A stretch of DNA of 64,000 bases from Rehmannia glutinosa (taxonomy: Eukaryota; Streptophyta; Magnoliopsida; Lamiales; Orobanchaceae), in assembly GCA_016081115.2 (NCBI GenBank), contig CM071935.1, positions 50,764,680-50,828,679 on the forward strand, in the 5' to 3' direction. The notes beneath the pieces are model-generated. The model was not told where the DNA came from. It worked only from the letters and a program-made list of their open reading frames with translations, and ran no database searches. The translations under genes and the position numbers were made by a program. Positions 1-11,985 of the stretch are shown here, piece after piece (positions within the stretch are counted from its first letter, which is position 1; the number at the start of each line of letters is the position of its first letter).

Positions 1-2302
1 GAGAAACTGAGTTTGCCAGTGGGATAATAACTCAGTATTGTGTTGAAAATGGTATTGCTCACGAGTTGTCAGCTGCAAGGACTCCACATCAAATTGGAGT
101 AGCTGAAAGAAGGAACAGAACTCTCAAGGAAGCTGCAAGGACAATGTTAGCTGAAGTTGGGTTGCCTAAGAGATTTTGGGCTGAAGCTATAAATACTGCA
201 TGCTATACTCAAAATAGATGCCTGATTAACATGCAATTGGTTAAGACTCCCTATGAAATCTGGACAGGAAGAAAGCCAAATGTTGGATATTTCAGGATAT
301 TTGGATGTAAATGCTTCATCCATAATAATGGCAAATACAATTTGAAGGGTTTTGATGCTAAAGCTGATGAATGTATCTTTTTGGGATACTCAGCTGTGAG
401 TAAAGCCTATAGAGTGCTGAACAAGAGGACTAAAACAGTCTATCCATGTGGTTTTTGATGAACCTAATGTGAGTGGAGAAGTATTTGAAGAGTTAGATGA
501 TAAGATAAAACAACCAACTATGCAGAAGAGTCCTTATGTTGAAGCTGAAGTGAGAGCACTCAACCCTGATGAAGATGAGATAGCTTAATCTCAAAGACAA
601 CTGGAAGGTTTACAGCTGAATGAAGATGAAAGAGTTGTTCAAGACAACTTAGCCATGAGACAGCTGAATCGAGCTGACTTACTCCAACCTGATGTGAGAT
701 GGCTGAGAGACCATCCACCAGAGTTAGTCATTGGAGATGTTAGAGATGGCATAAGAACCAGATCCAGAGCATAGCATGAAGCTACGTTCACTTGTTTTAT
801 TTCCTAGATAGAGCCTAAAGATGTGTCTCAAGCATTGGATGACACACATTGGATTCAAGCCATGCAAGAAGAGCTGAATCAGTTTGAAAGAAACAAAGTA
901 TGGGAGTTAGTCCAAAATGGGTTTTCAAAAACAAGATGAATGAGGAAGGATTTGTTGTAAGAAATAAATCAAGATTGGTATCCAGAGGATACTGCCAAGA
1001 AGAGGGTATACATTTTGATGAAACATTTGCTCCTGTTGCAAGATTGGAAGCAATAAGAATGTTTCTTGCTTATGCTGCACATAAGAACTTCACTGTGTAT
1101 CAAATGGATGTTAAGAGTGCATTTCTAAATGGACAGTTAGAGCAAGAAGTCTATGTTGAACAACCTCCAGGTTTTGAGCAGAAAACTATTGGAGATAAGG
1201 TTTACAAGATCAAGAAAGCATTGTATGGATTGAAACAAGGACCAAAAGCTTGGTATGATACATTGTCTCAATTTCTAACTGACAATGGATTCACCAAAGG
1301 CAAAGTTGATTGAACACTCTTCAGGATTCAAGATGGAGAGAGTATACTGCTTGTTCAAATATATGTGGATGACATCATTTTTGGTTCCACAAATAAAGAG
1401 TTGTGTGACAAATTCTCCAACATCATGCAAGGCAAATTTGAGATGAGCATGATGGGAGAGCTGACCTTCTTCCTAGGACTTCAAGTCAAACAATTATAGG
1501 ATGGATCCTTCATAAGCCAAAAAAAATATACCAGAGATTTAATGAAGAAATTTTGTATGGAAGAGAAGTCTTCTGTGAAAAATCCAATGAATACTTCAGT
1601 CAAGATGGACATGTATGCAGATGGCAAAGCTGTTGATCAAACCAGATATAGAGCCCTCATTACATCTTTGCTTTATCTAACAACAAGCAGTCCAGACATC
1701 ACCTTTGCAGTAGGTGTATGTGCAAGATTTCAATCTGCACCTAAGGAGAGCCACGTGACTGCAGCCAAGTGAATCCTAAGATATTTAAAAGGATGCCAAG
1801 AAGTCGGCTTATGGTATCCAAAGGAAGGAGGATTCAAGCTTATTGGATACTCAAACTTAGACTATGCTGGATGTATAGTTTACATGAAGAGTACTTCAGG
1901 TACATGTCAAATGCTTGGAAATAGATTGGTTTCTTGGTTCAGCAAGAAACAAAATTCAATAGCTACATCTACAGCTAAAGCAGAGTACATAGCTGCGGGA
2001 AACTATTGTGCCCAAGTCTTATGGATGAGACAACAACTGAGAGATTATGACATTGAAGAAAAAGAGATTCCAATTATGTGTGATAACACTAGTGCCATTG
2101 CAATCACTCAAAATCCAGTGTTGCATTCAAGAACAAAGAACATTGATGTCTATCACTTCATAATAGATTATGTTGAAAAGAATGACATTACCTTGGAATA
2201 CATCTCAACTAATAAGTAGTTAGTTGATATATTCACAAAGCCTTTATGTGAAACAAGATTTGAAGAGCTCAAAAAAAATTAGCGTTAATTGAGTTGAGTT
2301 AG
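1..2302 (+). pseudogene. copia pol remnant (integrase C-part, RT, RNase H), copy A
   Basis: The segment covers the end of the integrase core (positions 66-458, with the catalytic Glu in GVAERRNRTLKE), a linker, the reverse transcriptase and the RNase H, ending at TAG 2300-2302. The RT catalytic motif YVDD lies at 1362-1373. The RNase H part (1884-2219) keeps the copia TADWAG-like end and the HSRTKNID motif. It is broken: about ten bases are missing near 440 relative to copy B, there are stops near 588, 1316, 1498 and 1770, and part of the RT N-terminus near 915 is deleted. Many stops fit C-to-T or G-to-A changes, as expected for an old methylated copy. The family assignment is firm; activity is excluded. 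Confidence 0.88.
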
Positions 2303-2543
2303 GAAACTCAGAAGACTCAATAAGCTGAGAGAGAAGATGAGAAAATTGAAGAAGAGCAAGTTTCATGTTTCAGCCAAGTAAAACAGCCCAGTCGGGAAAT
2401 CAACTGTATCAAGTTAGCTGACAGCTGAGTTACATCATGAGAAGAGAGGAGCAGAGTTGAGTCACTTTGGATATAAGCTGAATCATTTATGAGCTAAGTG
2501 AAAAAAACGCAGTTGTTTTAATTAAGCGGGAATGTTTTAAGGA
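2303..2543 (+). other. pol-ORF3 spacer, copy A
   Basis: This non-coding spacer lies between the pol stop and the promoter-like module of ORF3. It is rich in GCTGAG-type words and aligns with 27971-28212 in copy B and 39427-39659 in copy C, so it is an integral part of the element rather than a later insertion. I see no ORF or RNA gene in it. Confidence 0.6.
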
Positions 2544-2637
2544 TGACGTAATAATGATCATCACAAAGAACGGGAATGTTTTAAGGATAAATCCATAAGA
2601 AAAAGCCGCACATTAAACCATATGATTGGATATAAAT
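2544..2637 (+). promoter_or_regulatory. promoter-like module of ORF3, copy A
   Basis: A TGACGTAA motif at 2544-2551 is followed by a TATAAAT box at 2631-2637. The ATG of the third ORF is at 2889, 258 bp beyond the TATA start. Copies B and C show the same arrangement at almost the same distance. Between motif and TATA, copy A repeats the words CGGGAATGTTTTAAGGAT, which explains the wider spacing here (87 bp against 60-63). Downstream come GCATTTAAT and ATTAAATGC as an inverted repeat and a CT-rich leader. TGACG is the known core of as-1-type sites bound by TGA bZIP factors. Promoter function is inferred from position and conservation. Confidence 0.5.
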
Positions 2638-2888
2638 ACTGATGCATTTAATGCGGGGAATTAAATGCGGTTTTGAAGCTCTAATCTTAGCCGTTGATCT
2701 CAATCAAAAATTTCAAAATCCGAAAATTGTCCTTTCACATTCCTTATATACGAAACTTCATCTTTCTCTCTCCTCACGCGAACTATTCATCTTCAAGCAA
2801 AGAAAGTGCATTTTCTCTGAAACTTAGTGAAAATCCTAGTTCTCTCAAGCAAGTTTTCTCGCATTTCAATCGGTAGAAACTTCTAAAA

Positions 2889-4832
2889 ATGGCCCCAAGT
2901 TATGATTTCACAAAGCTCTCAAAGCAAATCAACACTGGTGCTTCTGTGGATTTTGACGGAATGATCAAACAGGGTGTCGATGAAACACTTGTTAAGAAGA
3001 TTGCTGAGAAATTGGAGAAGTCCGGTCTGAAGGACTTTTTGATGATGCAGTTCACACATACATACCTTGAAGAGGTAGCTATGTTCTATGTGAATGCAGA
3101 GGTGCAGGAAGATGAAATCAAGTCTTCCATCCACAACAAGGTCATCAAACTCAATGCAAAAGACCTTGTTGAGCACTGTTTGTTGCCCGCGGAGGGATTG
3201 AATGACATCTCAGAGAAAGATGTCGACTTAGCTGATGCTTAGAAAGAAGTTGTCAAGCTGGAATGTGCTGCAAATGCTTATACAACAAAGAAATAGTCTT
3301 TGAAGGATGACTACCATAAGCTGATGGATGTCGTCTCAAAGTGAGGGGACATGAAGTTTGGAAGCTTCAATCAGTTGTCCAAGATTAAGCTGATCGTGAT
3401 GGATGCGATCATGCAAGAAAAAAAAATCAATTGGGCTGAGTTTGTGTTCAGCCAAATTTGCCAGAATGTGCTTAACAGAACCTATAAGGAAGATGGGTCC
3501 TTTGGATGTTTCCTGGGTTATGGCCTGGTTATTGGCCATCTAATGGAGGTGAAGGGTATCGATCTCTGACGTGGCAAGCCTTTCTAAGTTAACAAAAAGA
3601 TGTTCAAGGCGAACCTCTCAGCAACCCAGAGGAAAGCTCATGCCAGAATGGCTGATACCAGTGAGGGGGAATCAGTTGATCCTGAAGACACAGTTGAGAC
3701 CCCTCCACCCAAGAAGAAAGTTTAGTATCCAAGCCTGCCCCTGGCCCCGCAGCCAATACAAAGAAAGCACCTGCTCCAGCAGCAAAGTCCAAAGCATCTG
3801 CCCATGCAGTCGAGCTCCCTGCCCCAACAGCTGAGATAGAGAAGGAACCATATTCCCTCTCCTATCGTGAAGAAGAAGAGGACTGCCAAGTCAAGAAATG
3901 CAGCTGCCTCTAAGAAAAGTGTCTAAGCCCTCGCTAATGAAGAATCTGCTGAGATGGAACAAGTGATCCCACTGGTTTGCACCAAACAAAGACGGATGTT
4001 CAGGCACTTTGAGCATGAAAAGACAGCTGAATCCGACACACAGCCGGAGAAAGAAACTGAGACTATTGATGATCAGGAAGAGCAGTCTCCTGAAGTTGTT
4101 GATGTACCTGAGAAGACTGTTGATGATGATCAGCAGAGACCCACCGAAGACCCAGCTGTGAGGAAAACAGCTGAGGAAATTGAAGCAGCCGAGACAACTG
4201 AGCCCGAAATTGAAAATGTTGTCTAACCTCCTTAGACGGATGTTGCTGAAACTGAGGAGGAGAAAGGCCCATTAACCCCCATTCAGGAGACTGGATAAGA
4301 AGGTGATGATGATGATGATTTAATCATGACTCTTCAGTTTACCCTGACATTCAGAGAAGATTAAGAGAATGTAGGGCATGGAAATTGGTTCACTCAAGGC
4401 TGCAGTTCACTTGTCCTGAGTTCATCGTGGAGGAAGAAGAGCTACTCCGATTCCTTGGTGTTACATATGTTCCATATGCTCTAAATGAAGAAAATTACTT
4501 GGACATCCTACGCATTCTTAAGAACAAAGAACATGAGAGAGCTAAAGGGCAAGCTAGAGCCTTGGAGAAATCCAAAATATGTCAGCACACTAGGACTTAT
4601 GAGCATATACATGAGTCTACTGATAGTGATGAAGATATGGATCCAGATGCTGCAGCAGAGAAGTCAGAGATGCTGCAGGCTTTGTAGGAATCCAGAGCCA
4701 TGCACAAACAATGTTTACTTGAAGGTCCAGGAGAGTCCTCCCAAACTCTTCTCCAGACTGATTCATTGGGAGTGGCGTAGCAGATTGCAACAACCATAGC
4801 TACCACCACGTCCCCCGTGCACTCGACTGATG
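2889..4832 (+). pseudogene. third ORF (ORF3) of copy A, segment 1
   Basis: The open frame starts at ATG 2889 (context AAAATGGC) and runs 117 codons to TAG 3240-3242. Homology to copies B and C continues past that stop, through the conserved N-terminal region (FGSFNQLSK, LGYGLVIGHLMEVKG) to about 3600. Next comes a Pro/Lys-rich stretch, an acidic part around 3954-4226, and a Glu-rich helical part at 4385-4687. The gypsy insertion at 4833 cuts the gene, and the next segment starts at 15386. I see no signal peptide or membrane segment, unlike a classical envelope protein. Similar ORFs occur 3' of pol in plant Sireviruses; the function of this one is not known to me. Several stops and shifts make it a pseudogene. 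Confidence 0.7.
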
Positions 4833-7800
4833 TTTCATATCCCGAAATTTTGCAATTTAATTATCATAATTACATGCACGTTAGACATCTCATATTCACG
4901 TTGGATTGCATGTGAATACACTATTGACGGTCACTTATTAACCTTATATATGTATAAGATGATGGTTAATATATTATTTGAAAATATATATATAAGTGTT
5001 ATAATATAAAAATATTGTCAAGAAATAGTGGGGTTAGAATTACTTGTAAAAGAAGAATATTAGACACATATAATGTGTGTATATATACATAGATAGCGCG
5101 CACACACAATATTAATATAATATATACATAAATATTTCATAGAATATTAATATTGTCATATTTATCTAATGGTAAAACTTATGGATATGCCCACTTAAAG
5201 CTAAACACACACACGTGCAGACATCTGGCCCTATATACATATGTGTAACTTTCACATTAATAGGAAATTAACTAATGGACAATAGATATACCTATATATG
5301 GGCACATACATATATAATATATATTAATGTGTGTATAAGTACTACTTGTCACCACCTTATATCTTGATGTCTTAAAGGATAAGAAAAGGAACAAATATAT
5401 TTAATGAGATAAGAAACAAAACACACACACACACAACGCATAATCGCAAATCGACGGGTTCTAATTCAAGCAATCATGTAAGAATTCTTCTATAAATTCT
5501 TTTAATAAAGTAATATGTATACCGATGTCGTTTGAATTCACATGTTGAACATAAAATTTAAATATCTCGTTATCTGATTGTAATATAGTTAAATTTGAAG
5601 GTGGTAAAATATGAATTTTAAGGATTGTGAGCTCAAGATTTCTCCTTATGCAGTTCAATAAATTAACTTTGCAAAATCATAAAGAAGTTATAAAATGGTT
5701 CATTAAATTGCTTCTTAATTCTTTTCTAATTGCAGATTGGAAGAGAAAAAAAAAGAAGGGGGGATAACACAATAATATATGAATTAATTATTTCAACCCA
5801 TATTATATGTATGTTATCAAAACTTAATATAACAAATATGAAAGTGATGTATTCTTCAAATTCAGTAAGGCCTGAATTGCAAGCCTCAATGCTTAAATTG
5901 TTAATAGAAATGAAGAGGTTCTTGTGATTTATTTTCTTATGGTAAATTTGTTAAATGAATTTTATAAATTAACACTACAACATAAATGACATTAGATAAC
6001 ACAAATTTTGTAGCACTTTTTACATAAGGTACATATGTAACACATGTTTGTAACACTTTTTACATTACAATATTTATGTAACACTCTTGTAGCACTTTAT
6101 CAATATGTAACACTTATATGTAATACTTTTATATAAGTAACACTTTTTAAGTATCACTATTTTTGTTATTTCTTTTGTAACACAAATAAGTAACACTTTT
6201 ATCAATATGTAACGCTTATATGTAACACCTTTATATAAGTAACACTTTTTAAGTATCACTTTATTTTTGTTATCTCTTTTGTAACGCAAATAAGTATCAC
6301 TTTATTTAAGAAGCACTCTTGGCAATACTATATTTTATTGATTGTAATATTTTTAAGATATATTTTAGTAACACAAAATTATATAACTATCATTAAATCA
6401 TGTCAAAGATTTATTTAATTAATTGATGTCACCAAACCTAAAAATTGTAGACATCATGTACTCTGTTTTTTTTAACTGAATTTTTGTTTTCTTTTTACAA
6501 AGTATTTTAGATTTGCTTTTTTTTTTACGAAAGCAATTAATTTCGTCTTAATACCGACGGAAAATGCGCATATATATATTTTATTATTATTATTATTTAT
6601 TTATTTTTTAATTTTTACTAACGGAGACCAATTTCATCGCTAACTTTTTTTTTTTTTTTTTTTACTTTTTTAAAAAAAATTACCAATGAAAATTGATGTT
6701 GTCGGTAATTACTTAGGAATTTTTTCCGTCGGTAAATTATTTTTTCATTATTTTATTTATTATTTAATTTTTTTACTGTTAGAACTTTTTTATCTATCGG
6801 TAAATTAATTTTATATTTTTATATATTTTTTATTTTTACCGATTGAATATTTATCAGTCGATAAATGTTATTATATATTTTTGATATTTTTAATTTGTTG
6901 TGTCCTTTAATATATAATATAATATGATTTTCAAACTATATACTATACAATATAAAATTTGATATATACAGTGTATAATATAATTTAATACATATATTAT
7001 AAAATATAATCTTTATTTTATAAAATATATTATATATATACATATAATATATATATGTATATATGTGTGTGTGTGTATGTGTATATATAAAACAAAGCAA
7101 AACTTGTAATAAGAATCAACTTAGCTTAATGGTAAATTGCCACTTGCATACATAACAGGTCGTGGATTTGAATATACTTGGTGGCAAAAAATAATATTTC
7201 TACGAAGTGCTACAAAAAAAGTGTTACATAAGATTCATATGTAACACTTTAGAAGTATTTTTTTTTAAAGTGTTACAAATATAAAAAGTGTTACATAAGA
7301 TTCATATGTAACACTTTAGAAATATTGTTTCAAAGTGTTACCAATAGAAAACTTAATATAACACTTAGAAAAATTGTTACTAAAAGCTAATAAAAGTGAT
7401 ACCTTAGGCTATAGGTAGCACGGGCAAGTGCAGCGCCATAAAAGTGCTACCTATTATCTATAGTAACATTTTATGACCATTAGGTAACATTTATTTAGTG
7501 TTACCTAATGTCATTTATGTTGTAGTGTTATAATTTCCCCCATTATTACAGATCGGATACACATGACATCATGAAGTGCTAAATATATGGTAATGAATTT
7601 GGTATCTCATTTTGAACACATTGATAAGTCAAAATCCCGACGCGGGAGCAAACATGACCGATTAGATGAAATCATTGGAAAAAAAAAGAGAGAGACACAC
7701 CACTTGTGAGTATAATCTTTTAGCTTGTTATTTGACTTGTGTGATTATATGATTAATGTGTTGGAATGAATTATTTACGTATTTGGCTACAATGATTAGT

Positions 7801-8697
7801 AGCTTATCGTGCCCTAACGTGAATTGCATGATTCTCTATGATGATATTGTGATGAAATTGAGATATATGATTTCTATGTGATGACATTGAAATGGAATTG
7901 AGATATGTGATCTCCAATGATGTTATTGATATGGAAATGAGATAAGCGATCTTTACTGATGTTATTGATACGGAAAGAAAATATGTGATTATAGAAATGC
8001 AATCATCAAAGATTAATGGATTCTGTTATGACCACTAATGACCTTGAATCATAGAATTACAGTCATCCAGAAATCCTGGATTACAGAGTACCGTACAACC
8101 ACCCCGAGTTCACTGAACTCTACGTGAAATAAAGAATTACAGAATGGCCATCTTCGTGATCACGATTTATTATTGGTATTAGCTGGCCCATAACAGTAAA
8201 AAATTATAATCAAGCACGAGCATTTATATGTTTATGTATGATATGATCAAAGGATGTGAAATGATTGTGATAATGTGTTTGTGTGATGTTAAATAACTTG
8301 TTATTGGGATTATACTTGCTGAGCTTGCAACTCACCAAATGCAATGTTGCCAATTTTTAGTTGTTGTAGATAAATGTTCATATGTGAGGTTTTGAGTAGA
8401 AGTTAAAGAATGGATCAAAGGTCGGCCGGTTGGATTTTCGTTCTTCTCCCTCAGCTCATCATTTGCATATCATATAGGGAGTTTTATTTTGATTTGTACA
8501 TAAAAGGGCACGGTCGTTAGTATCCTGTAATATCGAAAAACGTACTTGTTTGAATAACCGTTGTTAAATCTTTTAAGTGAATGCTTCCGCTTGTACAGAA
8601 AAGGGTTATAGCTGATGATTAACATACTAATCTTATGCGTAATGCAACCATAGTTTTATGCTATATAAATACGTGTTACAAGGGTAAGGGTGTTACA
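4833..8697 (+). repeat. left LTR of the Tekay-like gypsy element
   Basis: The LTR begins TTTCATATCCCG and ends GGGTGTTACA, directly before the PBS region. It matches 13056-15380 throughout, except that a 1555-bp DNA transposon interrupts it at 5973-7527. Without that insertion it is about 2310 bp. The 5' part has AC-rich and TA-rich microsatellites near 5095-5110 and 5420-5436. Near its 3' end is a CTTGCTGAGCTTGCAACTC word, of a type I also see in the solo LTR at 17770-20276. The apparent start is not the usual TG, but the perfect TSD supports this boundary. Confidence 0.9.
5973..7527. mobile_element. CACTA-like non-autonomous DNA transposon inside the gypsy LTR
   Basis: Terminal inverted repeats of 30 bp with one mismatch lie at 5973-6002 and 7498-7527 and begin CACTACAACATAAATGACAT. 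The element interrupts the left LTR at a site that is uninterrupted in the right LTR near 14210, so the empty site is visible in this window. TAA lies directly left and TAA again three bases right of the end (7531-7533), compatible with the 3-bp duplication usual for CACTA elements. Inside, copies of GTAACACTT cluster at the left end and AAGTGTTAC at the right end, like the subterminal repeats that CACTA transposases bind. The core is AT-rich with words such as CCGTCGGTAAAT. There is no transposase ORF, so it needs help in trans. Confidence 0.85.
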
Positions 8698-8705
8698 TGT
8701 TAGTT

Positions 8706-8717
8706 TGGTATCAGAGC
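8706..8717 (+). other. primer binding site, tRNA-iMet type (gypsy element)
   Basis: TGGTATCAGAGC lies eight bases after the LTR end. It is the sequence complementary to the 3' end of plant initiator Met tRNA that most copia and many gypsy elements use to prime minus-strand DNA. Confidence 0.85.
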
Positions 8718-8744
8718 CCGGGTAGGGGTTCTGTAGACCATAGC

Positions 8745-10239
8745 ATGACATGTGCATTATTATTAAATGTTATACAAAAGTTACAATCTCTGTCATATTT
8801 TAGGCAAAGGGTTGTGAGTCAAGAAGCACATATACATAATGATGAGCAAAGTGTTCACGGAGGGGAAGGAGCAGCCGAGCCAGAGTCACACTCATCTCAT
8901 TCACCTCCTCATCATGTGCATGGAATACCTGCTCATTTTGCGTATCCACCATATCTACTGGTAAACCCCCCTGAACCACGGGAACGAAAGTATGATAAAC
9001 TTAGAAAAAGAGGAGCCGTTGATTTTGTGGGTACTACTGATCCCGCAGAGGCAGAAACATGGCTAAAACAAACTGAAATGATTCTGAATTTGATGAAATG
9101 TACTCCTGAAGAAAAATTTGATTATGCAGTATCCCTGAAATGCGTATGATTGGTGGGAGACTATACCGCATAGTACTGTTCAGCCACCTGTATAAACATG
9201 GGATGATTTTCTAAGAGAATTTCACGATACATACTTGCTAGAGGTTTATAGGGATCAGAAAGAAAAAGAGTTTCTTGAACTTAAACAGGGAAGCCGATCA
9301 GTGGCTGAATATGAAGTATTGTTTAATCAGCTTTCTCATTATGCCCCACATATGGTAGTCACGGAAAAGAAGAAATGTACTAGATTTGAATCTGGACTCC
9401 GATTTGCTATTCGGAATTGTATTACACCTACAGATATGGAGTCTTATAGTAAGCTGAGAGCTGCGGTAATACGTGCTGAGAAATTGGAAGCTGAATCAAA
9501 ACAAAACTTTCAGTATAATAAGAAGAGGCAGGGTGACAAAACTGGAGGATTTAGAAATAGAAAGGAATTTACTATACCTGCACAGAGGAGCTTCCCGAGT
9601 AGTTCAAAAACTGGTAGTTTTAGGGGTGAAACACCAACCAGTAAGATTGTTGGTTCAACACCAACAATTCCCACATGTGCACACTGTGTTAGGAATCATT
9701 ATGGAGAATGTAGATTGCTTAAAGGAAAATGTTTTAGATGTGGCGAACCTGGACATATAGCAAGGAATTGCACAAAACCACGCGAGGAACCCACCGTTGA
9801 GCAAACTAGATTTAGTGGTTTCAATCCTAATAGAGGTAGAGGTCGAGGAAGATTCAGTGTAGGAAGAGGCGCTGGTCCAAAAGAAAGTCAAGCGAGCAGA
9901 CAACAAGGTCCAACTCGAGTTTTTGCTATGACACAGGAAGAAGCTAAAGCTGCACCAACCGTAGTTACCGATAATATCTCAATCTCTGATACAAATGCTT
10001 ATGTTTTATTTGATCCAGGAGCTACACATTCATTCGTTTCACAATCATTTGCATCACAATTGAGTAATAAATCGGAAATATTAGGCTACGATTTATTGGT
10101 TCGAACCCCAGTAGGGAATGTGGTGATTGTAAATACTGTATATCGTGATTCCAAAATTTTGATCTGCGAATCGAAATTGAGTGCTAGTTTACTGGTTATG
10201 CCCTTAAGAGATTTCGACGTGATTCTGGGTATGGATTAA
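8745..10239 (+). pseudogene. gag-protease region of the Tekay-like element
   Basis: The ATG at 8745 is taken as the start because it is the first after the PBS in the gag frame. The capsid region spans about 8960-9500, with a frameshift near 9140 and a stop near 9192 (CCTGTATAAACATGG). A first zinc-knuckle-like part precedes a typical CCHC knuckle, CFRCGEPGHIARNC, at 9730-9771. A Gly/Arg-rich stretch follows at about 9825-9870. The protease active site is LFDPGATHSF (DPG at 10012-10020), a variant of D[ST]G that is common in plant gypsy elements. The frame ends at TAA 10237-10239, where related elements have Trp in GMDWL, so this stop is probably a double G-to-A change. Confidence 0.85.
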
Positions 10240-11985
10240 TTAACGAAACACCATGCTAAATTGGATTATTTTACTAAAGTAATAGTGTTGGAGCTTTTTG
10301 ATCAGACATGTATAGTATTTAAAGGAGAAAGAGAAATTCTTCCTACATGTATAATATCTGCATCTACAACTTTCAAAATGATTAAGAAAGGTTGTGAATG
10401 TTACTTAGCCCATGTAATAGACACACGATTATATGGTTTGAAACTTGAAGACACTCCAGTGGTTAGAGAATATCCAGATGTGTTCCCAGACGATCTGCCC
10501 GGATTACCTCCAGATAGAGACGTAGAGTTCACCATGGAACTACAAACATGTACTGCACCGATTTCTATCCCTCCTTATAGAATGGCACCTGTTGAATTAC
10601 AAGAACTAAAGATACAATTGCAAGAATTATTGGATAAAGGATATATTAGGCCGAGTATTTCGCCATGGGGTGCACCTGTGTTGTTTGTTAAAAAGAAAGA
10701 TGGTACACTGAGATTGTGTATAGATTATCGACAACTGAATCGTGTGACAGTGAAAAATAAATATCCGTTGCCTAGAATATATGATTTATTTTATCAGTTG
10801 CAAGGTGCTAGAGTTTTCTCAAAGATTGATTTGAGATCGGGATATCACCAGTTGGAGATTGCAGAGGGTGACATTTCAAAAACAGCTTTCAGAACAAGGT
10901 ATGGCCATTATGAGTTTTTGGTAATGCCTTTTGGTCTGACTAATGCACCCGTTGTATTTATGGCATTGATGAATAATGTGTTTAGACCCTACCTAGATAA
11001 GTTTGTTATTGTCTTTATTGATGATATTCTGGTATACTCTAAATCTCCTAAAGAACATGAACAACACTTGAGAATTGTGTTGCAAATCTTGCGAGAGAAA
11101 TAGTTGTACGCAAAACTTAGTAAATGCGAATTTTGGTTAGATCAAGTAATCTTTTTGGGACACGTTGTTTCCGGTGATGGGATTAAAGTTGATCCACAGA
11201 AAATCAAAGCAGTGATCATGTGGGAAAACCCAAAAAGTGTTACAGAAGTTCGTAGTTTTCTAGGTTTAGCCGGATACTATCGACAATTTGTTGAGAATTT
11301 TTCGCTTATTGCAACTCCACAGACAAAATTACCACAAAAAGATGTTCCTTTCAAATGGACAGATAGTTGCCAAAAGAGTTTCGAAGAGTTAAAGAAGAGG
11401 CTTACCACTGCCCTATTGACTATTCCTTCAGGTACCGATGGGTTTGTTGTTTACAGTGACGCTTCTTATCAAGGTTTAGGATGTGTTTTAATGCAACACA
11501 GTAAGGTTATTGCTTATGCGCTTAGACAACTTAAACAATATGAAATGTCTTACCCTACACACGACCTTGAACTAGCTGCGGTTGTTTTTGCGTTGAAGAT
11601 ATGGAGGCATTACTTATATGGTGCCACATTCCAAATTTTCACTGATCATAAAAGTTTGAAATACTTATTGAGTCGGAAAGAGTTGAACATGCGTCAAAGA
11701 AGATGGCTTGAATTGCTGAAAGTTTATAATTGTACTATCGAATACCATCCGGGAAGAGCTAATGTTGTTGTTGATGCTTTGAGCCAAAAATATTATGGTG
11801 TTGTTTCTTATCTCTTAGTGCATTCTTTATCGTATCTACTAGATATGAGGAATATGAGTGTTGAATTGAATGTAAATGACATGGGTGTTTTATGTGCTTC
11901 ACTTTGTGTTCGTCCTGGAATGATTGAAAGAATTAAACAAGCACAATTTTGTGATGATAAAGCGGCGATGTGCGAGAAAAAATGA
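10240..11985 (+). pseudogene. reverse transcriptase and RNase H of the Tekay-like element
   Basis: The same frame continues after the stop at 10237. RT motifs are in order: LRLCIDYRQLN, FSKIDLRSGYHQ, the catalytic FIDD at 11014-11025 and FLGHVVSGDGI. TAG at 11101-11103 replaces a Gln codon (a C-to-T change) just before LYAKLSKCEFW. RNase H follows with YSDASYQGLGCVL, DLELAAVVFAL and FTDHKSLKYL. The frame ends at 11985 because of a frameshift at about 11970, where the integrase N-terminus begins in another frame. Enzyme identity is certain. The gene is inactive because of the stops, unless suppressed. Confidence 0.93.

Noticed and set aside
2919..3176. Minus-strand frame opposite ORF3, also seen in copy B at 28589-28822
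   Set aside because: It recurs only because the coding strand is conserved, and it has no recognisable motif.
5461..6289. Several short frames in the gypsy LTR and CACTA-like element
   Set aside because: They lie in non-coding repeat sequence, have no start context and are not kept in the sister LTR.
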